Below, one piece after another: positions 35,033 to 47,120 of a stretch of 64,000 nt of DNA. Where the stretch lies: the NCBI RefSeq assembly GCF_025698545.1, contig NC_068569.1, positions 17,050,001-17,114,000 on the forward strand, read 5' to 3'. The notes beneath the pieces were generated by a model that was not told the origin of the DNA, did not search any database, and was given only the letters and a program-made list of their open reading frames with translations. Positions within the stretch are counted from its first letter, which is position 1. The number at the start of each line of letters is the position of its first letter. The DNA is from Gossypium raimondii (taxonomy: Eukaryota > Streptophyta > Magnoliopsida > Malvales > Malvaceae). The position numbers were made by a program, and so were the translations under genes.

Positions 35033-36419
35033 ATGAAGGTTCCTGGGATTTGGGTTTTCTTCTTTGTGATCGGGACAGCTTTGTTCGTCTTTGCCTTCAG
35101 CAGCTCCTCCATTCCTGGTAATGTTTTACCTCGTACTAGTTCATTTCTCTTCTGTTAATTGGCCTACATAACCATCAAGACAAAATTCCTGTGTTTGTTT
35201 TCATTACTGGAATTCGGCTAATAGCTGCATTGGAAGATGGCTTAAGTTATAGTTAATGCAGCTTCTTAACATTATTTATCTGTTAATGATCTGACTGATC
35301 TTATCAAAAGCACTCTCTAGCTACCACTACCTACATTTGAAATTTATTAAACTTTTGTTTTTAAGAAATTTAGAAGATTTAAAAATATAAGTTAAATGGT
35401 TAAAATTTTTTGTATTAAATTTAAATTCATTACAATATCAATTGCCAATAAATTTAAATTAATTTTAATAATGTAAATAATTGGGTTTATGTTTTTGAAA
35501 TGGGAAAAGAAAATAAAAATAAAATTCAAAATACAACAAACCAAAAACTTAAGTTTAACTTTTCTTTTGTGCAATTATATTTGAGATGTTGATTGTTTAG
35601 TCCATAAACAATGAACCTTCAATCTACAACTCTGGTAAACTGCACATGGCTCGTTGCTATTTAAAGAATTAAATGACCTCACTGCATGCTATTTCTTGTT
35701 ATATAAGTTTGTAGTGTCAATAATTTTGTTACCTTCAAAGAAGAAAAAGGTTAATAATTTCGGTCAACCGTCTCAATTCTCAAGCTGTCTTTTACAGAGA
35801 TTTGTTTTGGATCTTCATTCTTTGGGTTTAAATAAATAATTTAGTGATCTATTTCAATCGTATTTATAACTAGTTGATCAATAATTGCAGGCTTTGGTTG
35901 GCCCATATCTAAATCATGCCAATAAAATGATGTAGCTTAAAATTGCGGTTTTGCATGTTAAAAAGTAAATGCATGACGTTAGTAAATCAAGTTAAATAGC
36001 AGCAACCAGATACATGTCACTGTTGGAATCAATCATTATTACATGTTTAATAGTGACCAGCTTCTTAAATGTCAGGTATGGATTTGCAGCATGTTGATGG
36101 TACGAGTATGAGTGAAACAAGTAGAAAGCTGAAGGTATACACATTCACTACATGCATGGCCACAATCTGCAAAGAGAACCCTTTTCTTTCGTTTCCGATT
36201 TTGAGACATTTTCTCATCTGAAATTTGCAGGGGAGTGGATACAGTCCAAGCAATGAAAAGAGGAGCAATGTGGATGTGGATGATTACGATCCTATTGATC
36301 CAGTTCCAAGCTCCAAAGCATCCATAAAACCTGGTCCTATTGAGCATGGTACTCCTCTTATTCCCTACATCCCAAAACCCTCACCTCCAGATCATCCCAA
36401 AATTGGTGGTTCCACTTAG
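35033..36419 (+). CDS. Secreted peptide precursor resembling TWS1 (sulfated GSO1/GSO2 ligand family)
   Basis: Three exons, 35033-35117, 36076-36134 and 36231-36419, give 110 residues. Residues 1-24 are a strong signal peptide (IWVFFFVIGTALFVFAF). After a variable middle comes the acidic DVDDYDP at 63-69, an ideal context for tyrosine sulfation at Tyr67, then KASIKPGPIEH (77-87) followed by GTPLIPYIPKP (88-98) and a short tail. From memory, Arabidopsis TWS1, the embryo-made peptide sulfated by TPST and cut by the endosperm subtilase ALE1 after a His before Gly, has this same end. By that model the mature peptide here would run from Asp66 to His87. TWS1 signals through GSO1/GSO2 to check embryo cuticle integrity. 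The start is the only Met giving a signal peptide. Intron 1 is long (958 bp). If not TWS1, it is still a small secreted DY-type peptide precursor. Confidence 0.72.
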
Positions 36420-37053
36420 CCATCCAAAAAAATCTTCTGAAGAACATGCGAATGTAATATCTGTATCGTACCTCGTGTTTTAACCAGCTTTGTTCTCTGA
36501 ATCCCGTCTATTCAATAACTTCAAGTTGCCTATATGTATGCAGCTTATGCTTGTGTTGAATCTGTTTGGCATTGGCCTTGTATCCTGAATATCACTTCTT
36601 TTAAGTTAATTTGATTGCCATTTGTATTGGTTTTCCTTCATATCATCAAATCCTTGATCTCCAAACCCATCAATTATCATAAAATTCATAGCTGAAGTGC
36701 CAATTTCTTTCATGACCCCAGCAGCTTAATGAAACACACAGAAGGGTCATGATAAAAAGAGTTTGTGAAAGCGACTGCTTTCATTTGGTCCCCTTTCCTT
36801 TGGTTATCTATGCCTTATGGAAAGGGGTAGAGGAGATATCATAATCACCAAAGCAATGGGACCGAAGAAAGCTAGCTCATTTATCCTGCCCATTTTGCTT
36901 CAACTACCATGTGATAGAGTTTGAGAACGTTGCTTGAAAATGGATTAGTTACTTTGATTACAATGACATGTTGATTGGCTTCCCCATCCAGCATGGTTTA
37001 ATGCAAAACCAGTTTGTTTTTGCTTGACTGGTTTTGTAGTAAATGGTGGTTCA
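36420..37053. other. Downstream spacer of the peptide gene
   Basis: No protein gene seen. It includes the foldback at 36777-36872. Confidence 0.5.
36777..36872 (+). ncRNA. Foldback, candidate small-RNA (miRNA-like) precursor
   Basis: The arm 36777-36804 ('gctttcatttggtccccttt', then 'cctttggt') pairs with 36845-36872 ('accaaagcaatgggaccgaa', then 'gaaagc') over about 28 bp with few mismatches and two single-base bulges. The loop itself folds: TATCT (36805-36809) pairs AGATA (36834-36838) and CCTT pairs AAGG. Size and asymmetric mismatches are as in plant miRNA precursors. I do not recognise a known mature miRNA, and the strand is not certain. Confidence 0.35.
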
Positions 37054-37815
37054 ACGGGTGAGCAAAATTTGATTCGGCTCGTAAAAGTGAAAAAAAATTG
37101 AGTTTCAAATTAGTTAAATTAAATTAATCGAGTTAATTGAATCAACTCAACTTTTTTTTTCGAATTTTGTGTTCAAATTGAATTAAATTTTTGAATTAAT
37201 AAACCAAATGACAAACTCTTTTACTTCCCTTCCCCTCAACTCCCTCAAATCCTTTTATTTTCTCTCAAAAATTTTACTTCCCCAAACCTTCGAAATTTTT
37301 TTACTTCTCTCCCAAAGCTTTTACTTCCCCCAAATCCCCTACCTTTTATTTTATCCCCAAAACTTCTACTTCCCCCTAAATCCCTCAAAACATTTTTCTT
37401 TTACTTTCATCTTAAGACTTTTACTTTCCCCAAACCCTCCAAAAATTTTTCCATTTATTATATATTTTTATTTTTAAAATAGAAGGCAACAAGAATCAAT
37501 AGATAATTGAAGCAACTAAGCAAAGAAAGAAGCTAACACGTATATAAAAATTAATAAATAAATTATAAAGGGATGAAAGTTAATAACAAATTTGATTAAT
37601 GTGGGCAAATTTGATTATGGTAGGTGGCAGTGACTATAATGACCCAAAGTCATTTTTTTTATTTAATTTGAAAAATATATTTGATTCGATTCGAATTCCA
37701 TATCATTCAACTTGATTCGAGAAAATTTCAAATCGAGTTAGGATGATAAAATATGATTCGTCAACTCGATTAACTCGAAATCTTTTCATTCGATTCAATC
37801 AAACGCCCACCCTTA
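37054..37815. mobile_element. MITE-like element with internal pyrimidine-rich array
   Basis: The ends 'acgggtgagca' and, reverse-complemented, 'aagggtgggcg', followed by 'ttgattgaatcgaat', match the ends of the element at 39931-40342, so it is an older member of the same hAT-type family. No clear 8-bp duplication remains. The interior from about 37210 to 37450 is a diverged array. Confidence 0.6.
37225..37450. repeat. Diverged array of 'cttttacttccccaaa' units
   Basis: About seven units of 25-45 bp built on 'ttttacttcccc' and 'aaatccc' with variable spacing. They produce a hydrophobic 89-codon open frame by composition alone. Confidence 0.75.
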
Positions 37816-39006
37816 AATACAGCTGGAGGAACTGTTAATCTCTCACTTGTTTACCATGGAGAGAAAACCAGTGGGGGGATAACTTTTTTTTTTTGGTAAA
37901 GAAGAAATTACAACTCAAGTATCAAACATTTACAAAAAGTCATCACATAATTCTCATCAACCAACCGTAACTCCGATTCTCTCACTCACACAACCTTGAC
38001 AATGGTATAACTTTAATACCAATTATACAATGCTTGTCATTCATGTATTCAAAAAAGAAATCCTATTTCTTCAGCGGGGGAACAAATATTTTTGTTGCGT
38101 CTGCTGCAAGCAATAGCTTCATTAAGCAAAGGTAAAAGCCATGATATGATAACAGCCGACATAGTGATCAATTAGACAAACAGACTACTCTGATCAGATT
38201 TGTATGAAATTGGGATCCTTTTATGGAGATGGTCCTTTGATGGAATTTAATGGAAGCTTGTTTTTGGTGTCCCAAAATATTGTGATTATGATTTGTGGAA
38301 TTTTGGGAAATTTAGGTCGTCTTCTTTTTTCTCTTTGTGTACTTCATGAATCAAATTTGTTCACGACAGATTCCTTGGGTGATGCATTGAACAAAACTTG
38401 AGGACCACCGAGAAAAAAAATGGATTCATTGCTTAAATAAATGTTTTATGACAGGACGAAGCCAGAACAAAATTTTAGGGGGCCGAATGAAATTTTAATT
38501 TTTTATGGTTTATATCGTTAGAATTTTTAAAGAATTAAATCGAATTTTTATAATTTTAAAAGGGCAAAGTGTAATTTTACCTTTACTAATTTAAAATTTT
38601 TTTAAAAAATTAAATAGCCTAAATAACAATTTTTCATTTTAGGGGACGGGAAATCGCCTCTGCTTTATGAGTCTGATTTAATGCACAACTGTTAATAAAT
38701 TAAAATGATTATGCTTCCTAGTACAGACATGTTGAGCTTAATGGTCATTTGTAGGTAGTAGGGATATAGTACTAAGATTAGAGCATAATTGGGATATATG
38801 ATTGTGACTTTCCCTTTAAGATGCACCTAGACAAGTCTTTTTTTTGGTTAATATGTGAATATTTTTTAAATAAATATTGATTTCAATTACATTTTTACAC
38901 CTCATTGTGAGTTGGATTGTCTTTTTAGTTTAATGGTTTAATTCAATTTCAATTAAATAACTTTAGGTATATTTTTATTTAAAATTTAATTATAAAAATA
39001 CATTAT
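37816..39006. other. Gene-free stretch with a repeat relic
   Basis: No gene. 38454-38665 ('gacgaagccagaa' to 'gcctctgcttt', with 'ttttaggggg') resembles a common dispersed plant repeat, possibly a retroposon 3' end; family uncertain. Confidence 0.4.
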
Positions 39007-39922
39007 TGTAACATCTTCAATACCCTTGAGTCGAGAACAATGTTAAATTGAGAGTAAATAAGTTAGAATTTGAGAAGGTTATAAAATAGAAATCATAAGC
39101 GTTAGTAGAAGGTGAAGAAAGATATTCAAGGTAATTGAAAAGAATATATGAGAAATAAATTGAGGTATTGACTAGATTGTAAGAGAGTGAAAAGTGAGAA
39201 AATTAAGAGATAGAATGATTAGATTGAATTGAAAGAAAAATGAGGAGCCACTAAAGGTGAATTTTGACCAAAAGAAAATATGACACATGAATAGTATTGT
39301 AGAGAAAGTTAAGGGATTAAATGGTCAATACTCAATTTAGATAATTATGGAAAGAATAATGATTAAGGACTAAATTGGTGTAAAAGCATGATTGGTGGAA
39401 ATATTTTAATAATTATTATTTTTAATTATTAAATTAATAGATTTAATTTTACAACAATGTAGAAAAGATGATAACATTCACATTTATTCATCTTTTCTCC
39501 CACACGTCACTTATTTCATGAACAGCCAAAGTTTTAGTTTTATTCATTTTGGTCCTTTTCACCATTTTCAAGCCTTCCAAGCTTTATTCCTCCAATTTCT
39601 TTCATAAATATTTAGTGAAATTAAAAAGAGAAACCTAGTTGTTATGATAGTTTTGTAGTTGTCCTGGAAAAGAGAGAAAACAAAAATTAGGGTTTGATTA
39701 CAACAGATCAAGGTAAGAATGATAAGTTTTATATGGATTTCATGTTAGTTTTATTCAAATAGTATAGATATGGCATTTGATTATAATTTTGATAAATAAA
39801 TCTTGTATATTTGATATGAAAATGAATAAAAAGAGAAGAGAAAAGATTAACAAGTTGGGGACAAAGGCAAAGAAATAGCTAAAGAGTAGAAGAAGAAGAA
39901 AAAGAAAGCTTGATTCTATGCC
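39007..39922 (+). mobile_element. Fragment of an LTR-type fossil (F)
   Basis: Starts TGTAACATC at 39007 and has a body in the style of the other LTR-type elements here ('ggactaaattggtgtaaaagcatg', 'caaggtaagaatgataag'). No matching end is found, so it is a fragment or its end is unrecognised. It is broken further on by the MITE at 39931. Confidence 0.35.
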
Positions 39923-39930
39923 TTTGGTAG

Positions 39931-40342
39931 TAGGGGTGAGCAAAATCCGATTCGATTAAAAAATTCAATAAAAAATTTAAATTTTGAATTAAGTAGTTTG
40001 AGTTAATCGAGTTATTCGGACCAACTCGAATAAAAAATAAAAAAATTCAATTTAACTCGAATATGAATTACACATCTCGAGTTATCTGAAAATCCGAATA
40101 AGAAAAGACAAAACTACATCGTTTTGATAAATGTTTACCCATCAACCTTACTTATGTAGTTAAATAATTTTGTATTTCACGCAACATTGAGTATAAATAA
40201 TATGATTCAATAACTTAACTCAACTTGACTCGAAACTTTTTTACTCGATTCGACTCAAATTGAGTTCGATTGCTAAAATAGGATTCATCAACTCAACTAA
40301 CTCGAAATTTTTTTACTCGACTCAATCGAATGTTCACCCCTA
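39931..40342. mobile_element. hAT-type MITE with perfect 8-bp target duplication
   Basis: Direct repeats TTTGGTAG at 39923-39930 and 40343-40350 flank a 412-bp element with ends TAGGGGTGA and TCACCCCTA. The next bases continue the inverted repeat in diverged form ('caaaatccgattcgatt' against 'cattcgattgagtcga'). An 8-bp duplication and a YAGGGGTG end are hallmarks of hAT elements. It has no coding frame and is therefore non-autonomous. Clean ends suggest a fairly recent insertion. Confidence 0.9.
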
Positions 40343-40350
40343 TTTGGTAG

Positions 40351-43288
40351 TAAGTACAACAAGAATTTACTTAAATAATATCTAAATATAGAATTTTGTT
40401 AGATTAGTTATATTTATGTGATTAATTTTATACATGATTATGTTAATATCTAATATGAGATAGATTAGTGAATGTATTGAAATTTAATACGAGGTTGGTT
40501 AATATTTAATAATTTGTTTTATTTATTTTAATATTATATATTATCTTATAAAACTTTATGTTTAAATTTTGATTTTGTTTGGAGTAAGGTGAAATGTTTA
40601 AAATTGAGAATAAAATGTAGAATATATATTTTTAATACTTTAAAATTTATACTTATTAAAAATTTAATTATATTCCATAATTAATTTCAAATAACATGTC
40701 AAACAATTTTACAACTTAAATTTAGTATTTAAATTTTCAATACCTAATTTTTCAACACTTTTTTTATATGTAAGTTAAAAGGATGAAAATAATTGAATAA
40801 TTTACACTAGTGCTATATCAACCCTGTAAGAAAATAAAGACAATATTAAAATTTATAACTAAGGACTTTTAAAAAATAAAATTATTGATAAAGAAATAGA
40901 AAAATCATAAATAATTACTAATAAAATTGAAAAAAATTATTTTTATTTTTAAAAATATTAAATTTCTCATATAATTTAATAATGAATTATTCCTCTTGTG
41001 TAAAAATCTCTTTCTTTGAAAAAATTGAGTTGATGTCTAATTAATTAGTGAGATTAACTCAATCAAAATATTAATGATAATTAGATTGTTCCACCCATGA
41101 AGTGGGTAATTTTTTTAGTAAAATGTATATTTATTAAAATTAATATAAAAATAAATCTTATGCTATTTTTATTAATTTTATATAAAATATTATTGTAATA
41201 ATATAATTTATTTTGTAAAAAGTATGATTTTTTGTCATTTTCCAATTGAGTCTTCGTCTAGTTGTCTCATAAAATAAACTTAGTCAAAGATTTAAATATT
41301 ACCATATATTACAATTACTGAATATGTAACATTTAAATTTGTTAAAAGATAAATCTAATAATGTATGATCTATATCTACGTTATTATTTAAGCTCATAAT
41401 TGATTTCATCTCATGAGTCAATCAAATGCCAAACCAGTTGAAAAATGAAAAAAAAAGACTTTCTATAACATAAGTTATATTATTATGAAGGTGTTTGTTT
41501 TATATTTTTATATAAAATCTATAAAAACCATATAATAAAAATTGAACCGAAGACACCGTAATTTTAAACCTTCAACCTCATCATTTCAACCAAATCTTAA
41601 TTTGGTTTTTATATAAACTTTTAATAAATATAGTAGAATCTATATCTATATTATTAAGCCCCATCGAGGTGGTATTACTCATTAATTGAGTACCAACTTA
41701 ATTGAGAAATAACTAAAATCATTATTTATATAAAAATAAATTATATTATTACGATAGTGTTTTTGTGTTTTTTATATAAGTTATTTAAAAATACACATAA
41801 ATGAGAGTTTATATTTTATATAAAATATTAAAATGCACTTATTTAAATTTTATATTATAAATATAAAATATGGAGGACGAAATTCCAAATGTACGAATTA
41901 TAGAGACTTAGAGTAATGGTTGTTTGAATCGATTGAACCAACCGAGGTACTACGTCGGAGAGAGACATCAAATTGATTGATCTGCGAACTGGTATAAATT
42001 GGTAGAACTATACTAAAAAACCATTTGAATTATTTTTTTAAAATAATTTTATTTTTATGTTTTAATTATTTATTTAATCGAACCATATGAACCAATGATA
42101 TAACCAGTTTAAACACCGTTTTGGTTCTAAAAACTTTGCTTAGAATATATTTAATTTTCAAATTTTTACTCTATGATTTGACAAAACAAATAATCAATTT
42201 AACATAAAGTGTGAGTGGACTATACTAATTAAAGGTAAATTTAAAACTATACTTTAATTTTATACAAATTCCACCACTTTACTTTTTTTTATTAAATTTG
42301 CCACTAAAGTTTCATTTTGAATAAATTTTACTATTAAATCTTATTTTTATGTTAATACTTAACGCAATGTTATTAGTATTTTATTTTAATAGTTGCCATT
42401 AGTATAATAAATATTTATAAAGATAAACTTATATTTTCCTTTTATATATATCTATATATTATTTTCAAGTCTTTCTTTTGTTAAATAAAAGTACAAGTTA
42501 ATTTATTATTTTCTGTAGTATTTTATAAATTTAACTTATTTCTAATTATGAAAATAAATATTTGAAAAAAATTATAAAATACAAAAAATCTTTTAAGGTT
42601 TGTTTAATAAATAAAATAAAAAATTAATAAAAATTTTATTTAAATTTATTTAGTAAACAAATCACTTAAAGTTTATTTAATTTTTGGCAAATCTTAAAGG
42701 ACGTTTGGTTCAAGTCATGATTTTCAAAGGTAAAGTGAATGTGTGATTTTCAAGGGTAATGTGATTGGGGGAATTTGGGTCGTGAAAGTTTATATATATA
42801 TATATATATTTTCCTTTTAATGATCTTATTCCTTCAACTAAAACAAATAACGGGAGTTTTAAGAAAAACTTTAAAATTAAAATTAAGATTTAGAAAAAGC
42901 AAAGAAAGAAATAGTTAAAATTTCGGGGAAAATTAAGAGAAAAGATTGTATAAAACAGTGACATCATGTCATTTGTACCCATTTTCCAATAGTTTTATGC
43001 CACATCAGCATTTTTATCTTGAATTTTAGCATATTCAACCTGAAAAAAAATCAAATCCAAATTAAAATCCTAAAATTCAGGATGAAATTACTGTTGTGAC
43101 ATAAAACTATTGGAAAGAGATAATATCCCTATTTCATACAGTCCTTTCTCGGAAATCAATGATATGAAACTCTAGTAAAAGTAAATTACCTATTTGATTC
43201 AAGGGTTTGATTCATTGATATAAAGATGAATTTCAATGTTGTTTGATAAATTGATTATAGTTACCAACAATCACCTAGTAACTTAATC
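40351..43288. other. Very AT-rich, repeat-derived stretch without genes
   Basis: 40577-40765 is an inverted relative of 61728-61895. 41031-41110 and 41640-41720 carry words related to the 'gttgatg...caac' hairpin repeat ('ccacccatgaagtggg', 'ccccatcgaggtgg'). 41900-42130 has the 'gaaccaaccg ... ttaatcgaaccat' style of another dispersed repeat. (TA)9-10 lies at 42789-42808. Confidence 0.5.
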
Positions 43289-44711
43289 TATAACAACCTA
43301 TTTTCAGTAAAATCGGAATAGTGGTTTGGGGACCACAAGTTCAAGTCCGAAAGAAAATTTATTTTAAAATTATTTTATGGTCTATCGTATGACAGGAATA
43401 TCGTGTAAAAATTTTGTTAAGAAAATTTTATCGATTACATGTTTAATTGATAAAATGATCAAATTGCATAAAATGTAAAAGTTGAGTTCTATTAGCTATA
43501 GGTATCAAATAACTATGTAATTCAAAATTTGAGGTCATTAAATGGCAAATAGACCATTAAGAGGAGTTAGTAGATAAGTATGATGATTCATCAATGGAAA
43601 ATTAAATAAAGAAAAGGACTAAATTGGAAAGATGAAATAATAAAAGATGATATTTTAATTAAAAAGAAATACCATCATTTTATATCATCTTTCCCAAATA
43701 AAAAGACATGGAAACCCTATTTAGAAGAGCTTGAAGATAACAAGCTTATTTGGCTTAATTGGGTTTGTTTTCTTGTTCTATTTTTAGGAATTTTCATATT
43801 TTCGAGATCGTAATAGCTTAATTTAGCTATCGCGGGGATTAATTTGTAAAGTTGCCAAAGTGCTAGGGTTTTTCCATTGATGAGTATAGTTGAATTGTAA
43901 AATTTTTATGGTAGAAAATAAAAGGTTGATGATAGATAAACAACTTTTGTAAAGGAAATTTTGATGAAATTATGATTTAGGGACTAAATTGAAAAGATGT
44001 ACAATTCATGGAAAAATTCTAAATTTTTTGAATTATATGGGTTGCTATTGTTACATGTAAAAATCGACTAGGCTTGGAATAAGGATTAAATTGCAAGAAT
44101 TTCATTTTTCGAGCTTAGGGACGAAATTATAATTAAATGAAAGTATAGGGGCAAAATGGTAAGTTTTCCAAATATGTGAATTGAATTGAATATGAATTTA
44201 TGTTAAATTCATTTATATAGATCTGGATAAACCAAATACGAAGTTAGAACGAGGAAAAGAGAATGTATCAGATTAGTAGATTACAAATACACGAAAATTT
44301 GTCGAGGTAAGTTCGTGTAAATAAATTGTATATTTATATGTTGGAATTGAATGTTATGTATGTGAATTGTAATGGTCATGTGTGAAAATCAATTACATAT
44401 CCGACAATGTTCGACAAGTATTATGCCCCGTTTGAATAAATGAAATTCGATGGATACAGGGTTCCTGAATTGGTTGTGGTCCTGCATGTGTTGCGGATGC
44501 ACCATGGCTTGAAAAAGCGTCCTTTTATTAGCTCTCATGAGCATCTCAATATTTGGCTCTCACGAGCTTCCCGTTATATGATTCTTGCGAGTTTCCCGTT
44601 AATAGCTCTTCAGAGCATCCCGATTGGTTGTGATTATGCATGTGCTGTGGACACACCATAGCTCTTATGAGTGTCCCGATATATGGCTCTCCGGAGCTTC
44701 TCGATTAAATG

Positions 44712-45579
44712 ATTTTTCATAAGCTTCCTGATTAATGGCTCTCCGGAGCTTCCCGATAATGGCTCACTTGAACTTCCCGATTACATCTCTTATGAGCTTC
44801 CTATTACATGACTCATATGAGCTTCCCATTATATGGATCAAGAGAGTGCTTCTCGTTTATGTGCTCCAATGATCACGTCTTCATTTCTATTTTGTTATTC
44901 AAAATTGCTTCTCTTTTACTATTAAAAATAATTAATAGAAAAATTGGATTTAAAAGTTTGCATGGGACAAATAATCCAAATGATAGGTTAATTTTGTTGA
45001 TTGTTTATGCAAGATGGTTAGGAGGAAAGGTAATACAAAACATACACTGCCTTTGCATTATATGCATATACAAATACTAAATGTCTTCAACCTGATACAG
45101 GCAATGATTAATAAATAAGTGAAGGTCCACGTCTAATCCTATTATATGAGACTAAGACGCCAAATTTGACTAGCTAAGTTGTTGCCAGGTACTAAAATTA
45201 TGTCGCCCAATGCTTTATTTCTTTAGGGCTGGCGTAGTCGACACTGGCCTTTTTCTTTATATACCGATGTTCTTAAAGCTTAAACACCCTCAAGTCACTG
45301 AAAATTATGTTGAAGAATTTAGCGGTGTTTGATTCAATTCAGCCTTTTTTTTTAAAAAAAAATTTATGGCTTCAATTAGCACGTTTGGAAAAAGAAAAAT
45401 GTCGCTAAGGCTCTTTCATGAGCTTCCTGATTAATGGCTCTCCGGAGCTTCCCGATAATGACTCGCTTGAACTTCCCGATTACATCTTTTATGAGATTCC
45501 TATTACATGGCTCATATGAGCTTCCCGTTATATGGCCCAAGAGAGAGCTTCCCATTTATGTGCTCCTATGAGCACTCTT
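44712..45579. repeat. 170-bp direct duplication flanking a 530-bp foreign segment
   Basis: 44712-44876 and 45410-45579 match closely ('agcttcctgattaatggctc', 'ccggagcttcccgataatg', 'acttcccgattacatct'). The 533 bp between them do not look like LTR sequence and have no recognisable origin. The right copy runs on into normal LTR body. Confidence 0.8.
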
Positions 45580-46497
45580 GAATATAAATTGACGGATTTT
45601 AGTTTTGTACAATTTGTGTGTACTACATGTGTATCCATCAATATTTTGAATGATTCAACGGGCAAAGTTCTGACATAAGATAATGTGAGTTCAAAATGAA
45701 TTAATACTTGTATATACATGAAATACATGGAAATGATGTTACTTGATATACCTGAAGCATGACTTGATTATTACTTGAATGTGGAACTTGCCTGATGACC
45801 TTGTTCATCCATGATCAATGGTTACTATATGTGATTATATGACTAACATGATGGTTGAGGATATGTGTTAGGGCTTTTAGCCAAATTACTTAAGTATGCT
45901 TTGTATGCTTACTTTAAATGAAAATGAATGGTAAATTAATTTTCTATTATACGAACTTACTAAGCATAAAATGCTTACTCTGTTTTATTTTCTCCGTCTT
46001 ATAGTACTCTGAAGCTCGTAAAGGTTGGAAGTTGGTCGGAGCTACATCACACTATCCATCGGCCCATTTCGGTATATATAGAAAAATAATTTGGTTATAA
46101 TGGCATGTATAAGGTAATTTAGCCAATGTTGGCTTAAAAATATATTTTGTTGTGAATAGCCATTGGAATGGCTTGAGTTGGACATATTTTGATATGTATA
46201 TGTATGTGTGGCTTAATATGTTTGTTGTGTTTAATGTAGTTGAGTAATGGATAATTTATGAGTATGATAATGTACGGTTTGAGATAATATGATTGGAGAA
46301 ATATGCATATAAGTTTATATAGTTAATTAGGTAAGATTGAATACTTGGACATATGGGGTGTTATGATATGTGTTAAACTTGATTTTGGTTTGATTTAAAT
46401 GTCTTGTATTGGTTGGTGAAAGTGTTAAAGTGATGATGTAGGTGGAAGACAAAATTGGTGAGAAAAGTGACTTTGGAATTGGCCTATTTTTGTTCAC

Positions 46498-46880
46498 ATG
46501 GGCAGAGACACGGGCGTGTGTCTCTGCCATGTGTGACACACGGCCTAGCACATAGGTGTGTGTTTTGGCCGTGTGTCCCCTGCATCTTTAAAATTTCAAA
46601 ACAAAATGCTTAAAAATTTTGACACAGCCTAGCACATGGGCGTGTGGCTCTGCTGTGTGACCCCTTCACTTATTTATTACAAGTCAGTATGCTCACACGA
46701 TCTAGCACACGGGCGTGTGACTTGGCCGTATGACCCAAGTCAGAGAGCACCCTAATTTAGACACAAGTTGGGACACGACCGTGTGTCTCTATTTAGAATG
46801 CTCACATGGCCTAAGACACGGGCGTGTCTCTTGACCGTGTGAGACACATGGCCTGGCCACACGGGCGTATGTCCCTTGCA
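46498..46880. repeat. CACACGG / GGGCGTGTG word array in fossil B
   Basis: Repeated short words 'acacgggcgtgtg', 'ggccgtgtg' and 'acacacggcc' with irregular spacing; the words are complementary to each other, so many small hairpins can form. The same array is at 60392-60620. Confidence 0.8.
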
Positions 46881-47120
46881 CTTTGGAAAATTTTTGAAAT
46901 TTTACGAAAAATTCTCTGAGTACCCGGTTTAGTACCGACTTGTTTCTAATGCATATTTTGGGCCTCAATGGCTCATATAAAGGGACAATATGATTGAATA
47001 TGATTGATTTCTGATATAAATGTTAAATGGTATGAAATATCTGTATTTGATCTGTAAATTTTGGTAATGCTCTATAACCCTGTTCCGGCGACGGATATGG
47101 GTTAGGGGTGTTACATAATC

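Larger units (their letters stand above)
43289..47115 (+). mobile_element. LTR-type fossil B (solo-LTR-like), 3.8 kb
   Basis: Bounded by the perfect 5-bp direct repeat TAATC at 43284-43288 and 47116-47120. The body starts with 'acaacctattttcagtaaaa' and 'tggtttggggaccacaagtt', and ends 'ccggcgacggatatgggtta', 'ggggtgttaca', the same end as fossil E. No coding region and no second LTR are visible. It includes a coarse array of 'gagcttcccgatta' words at 44530-44870, an internal duplication with an insert (44712-45579) and a CACACGG-rich array (46498-46880). A solo LTR is the simplest reading. Confidence 0.75.

Noticed and set aside
12256-36419. A working link between the subtilase at 12256-14562 and the TWS1-like precursor at 35033
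   Set aside because: TWS1 is processed by ALE1, which belongs to another subtilase branch (SBT2.4), while this one is SBT1.7-like; 20 kb separation gives no support.
37208-37477. A hydrophobic 89-codon frame
   Set aside because: It comes from the 'ttttacttcccc' array inside a MITE.
42789-42808. (TA)n tract as a possible origin or promoter
   Set aside because: Plain microsatellite in AT-rich sequence with no gene near it.
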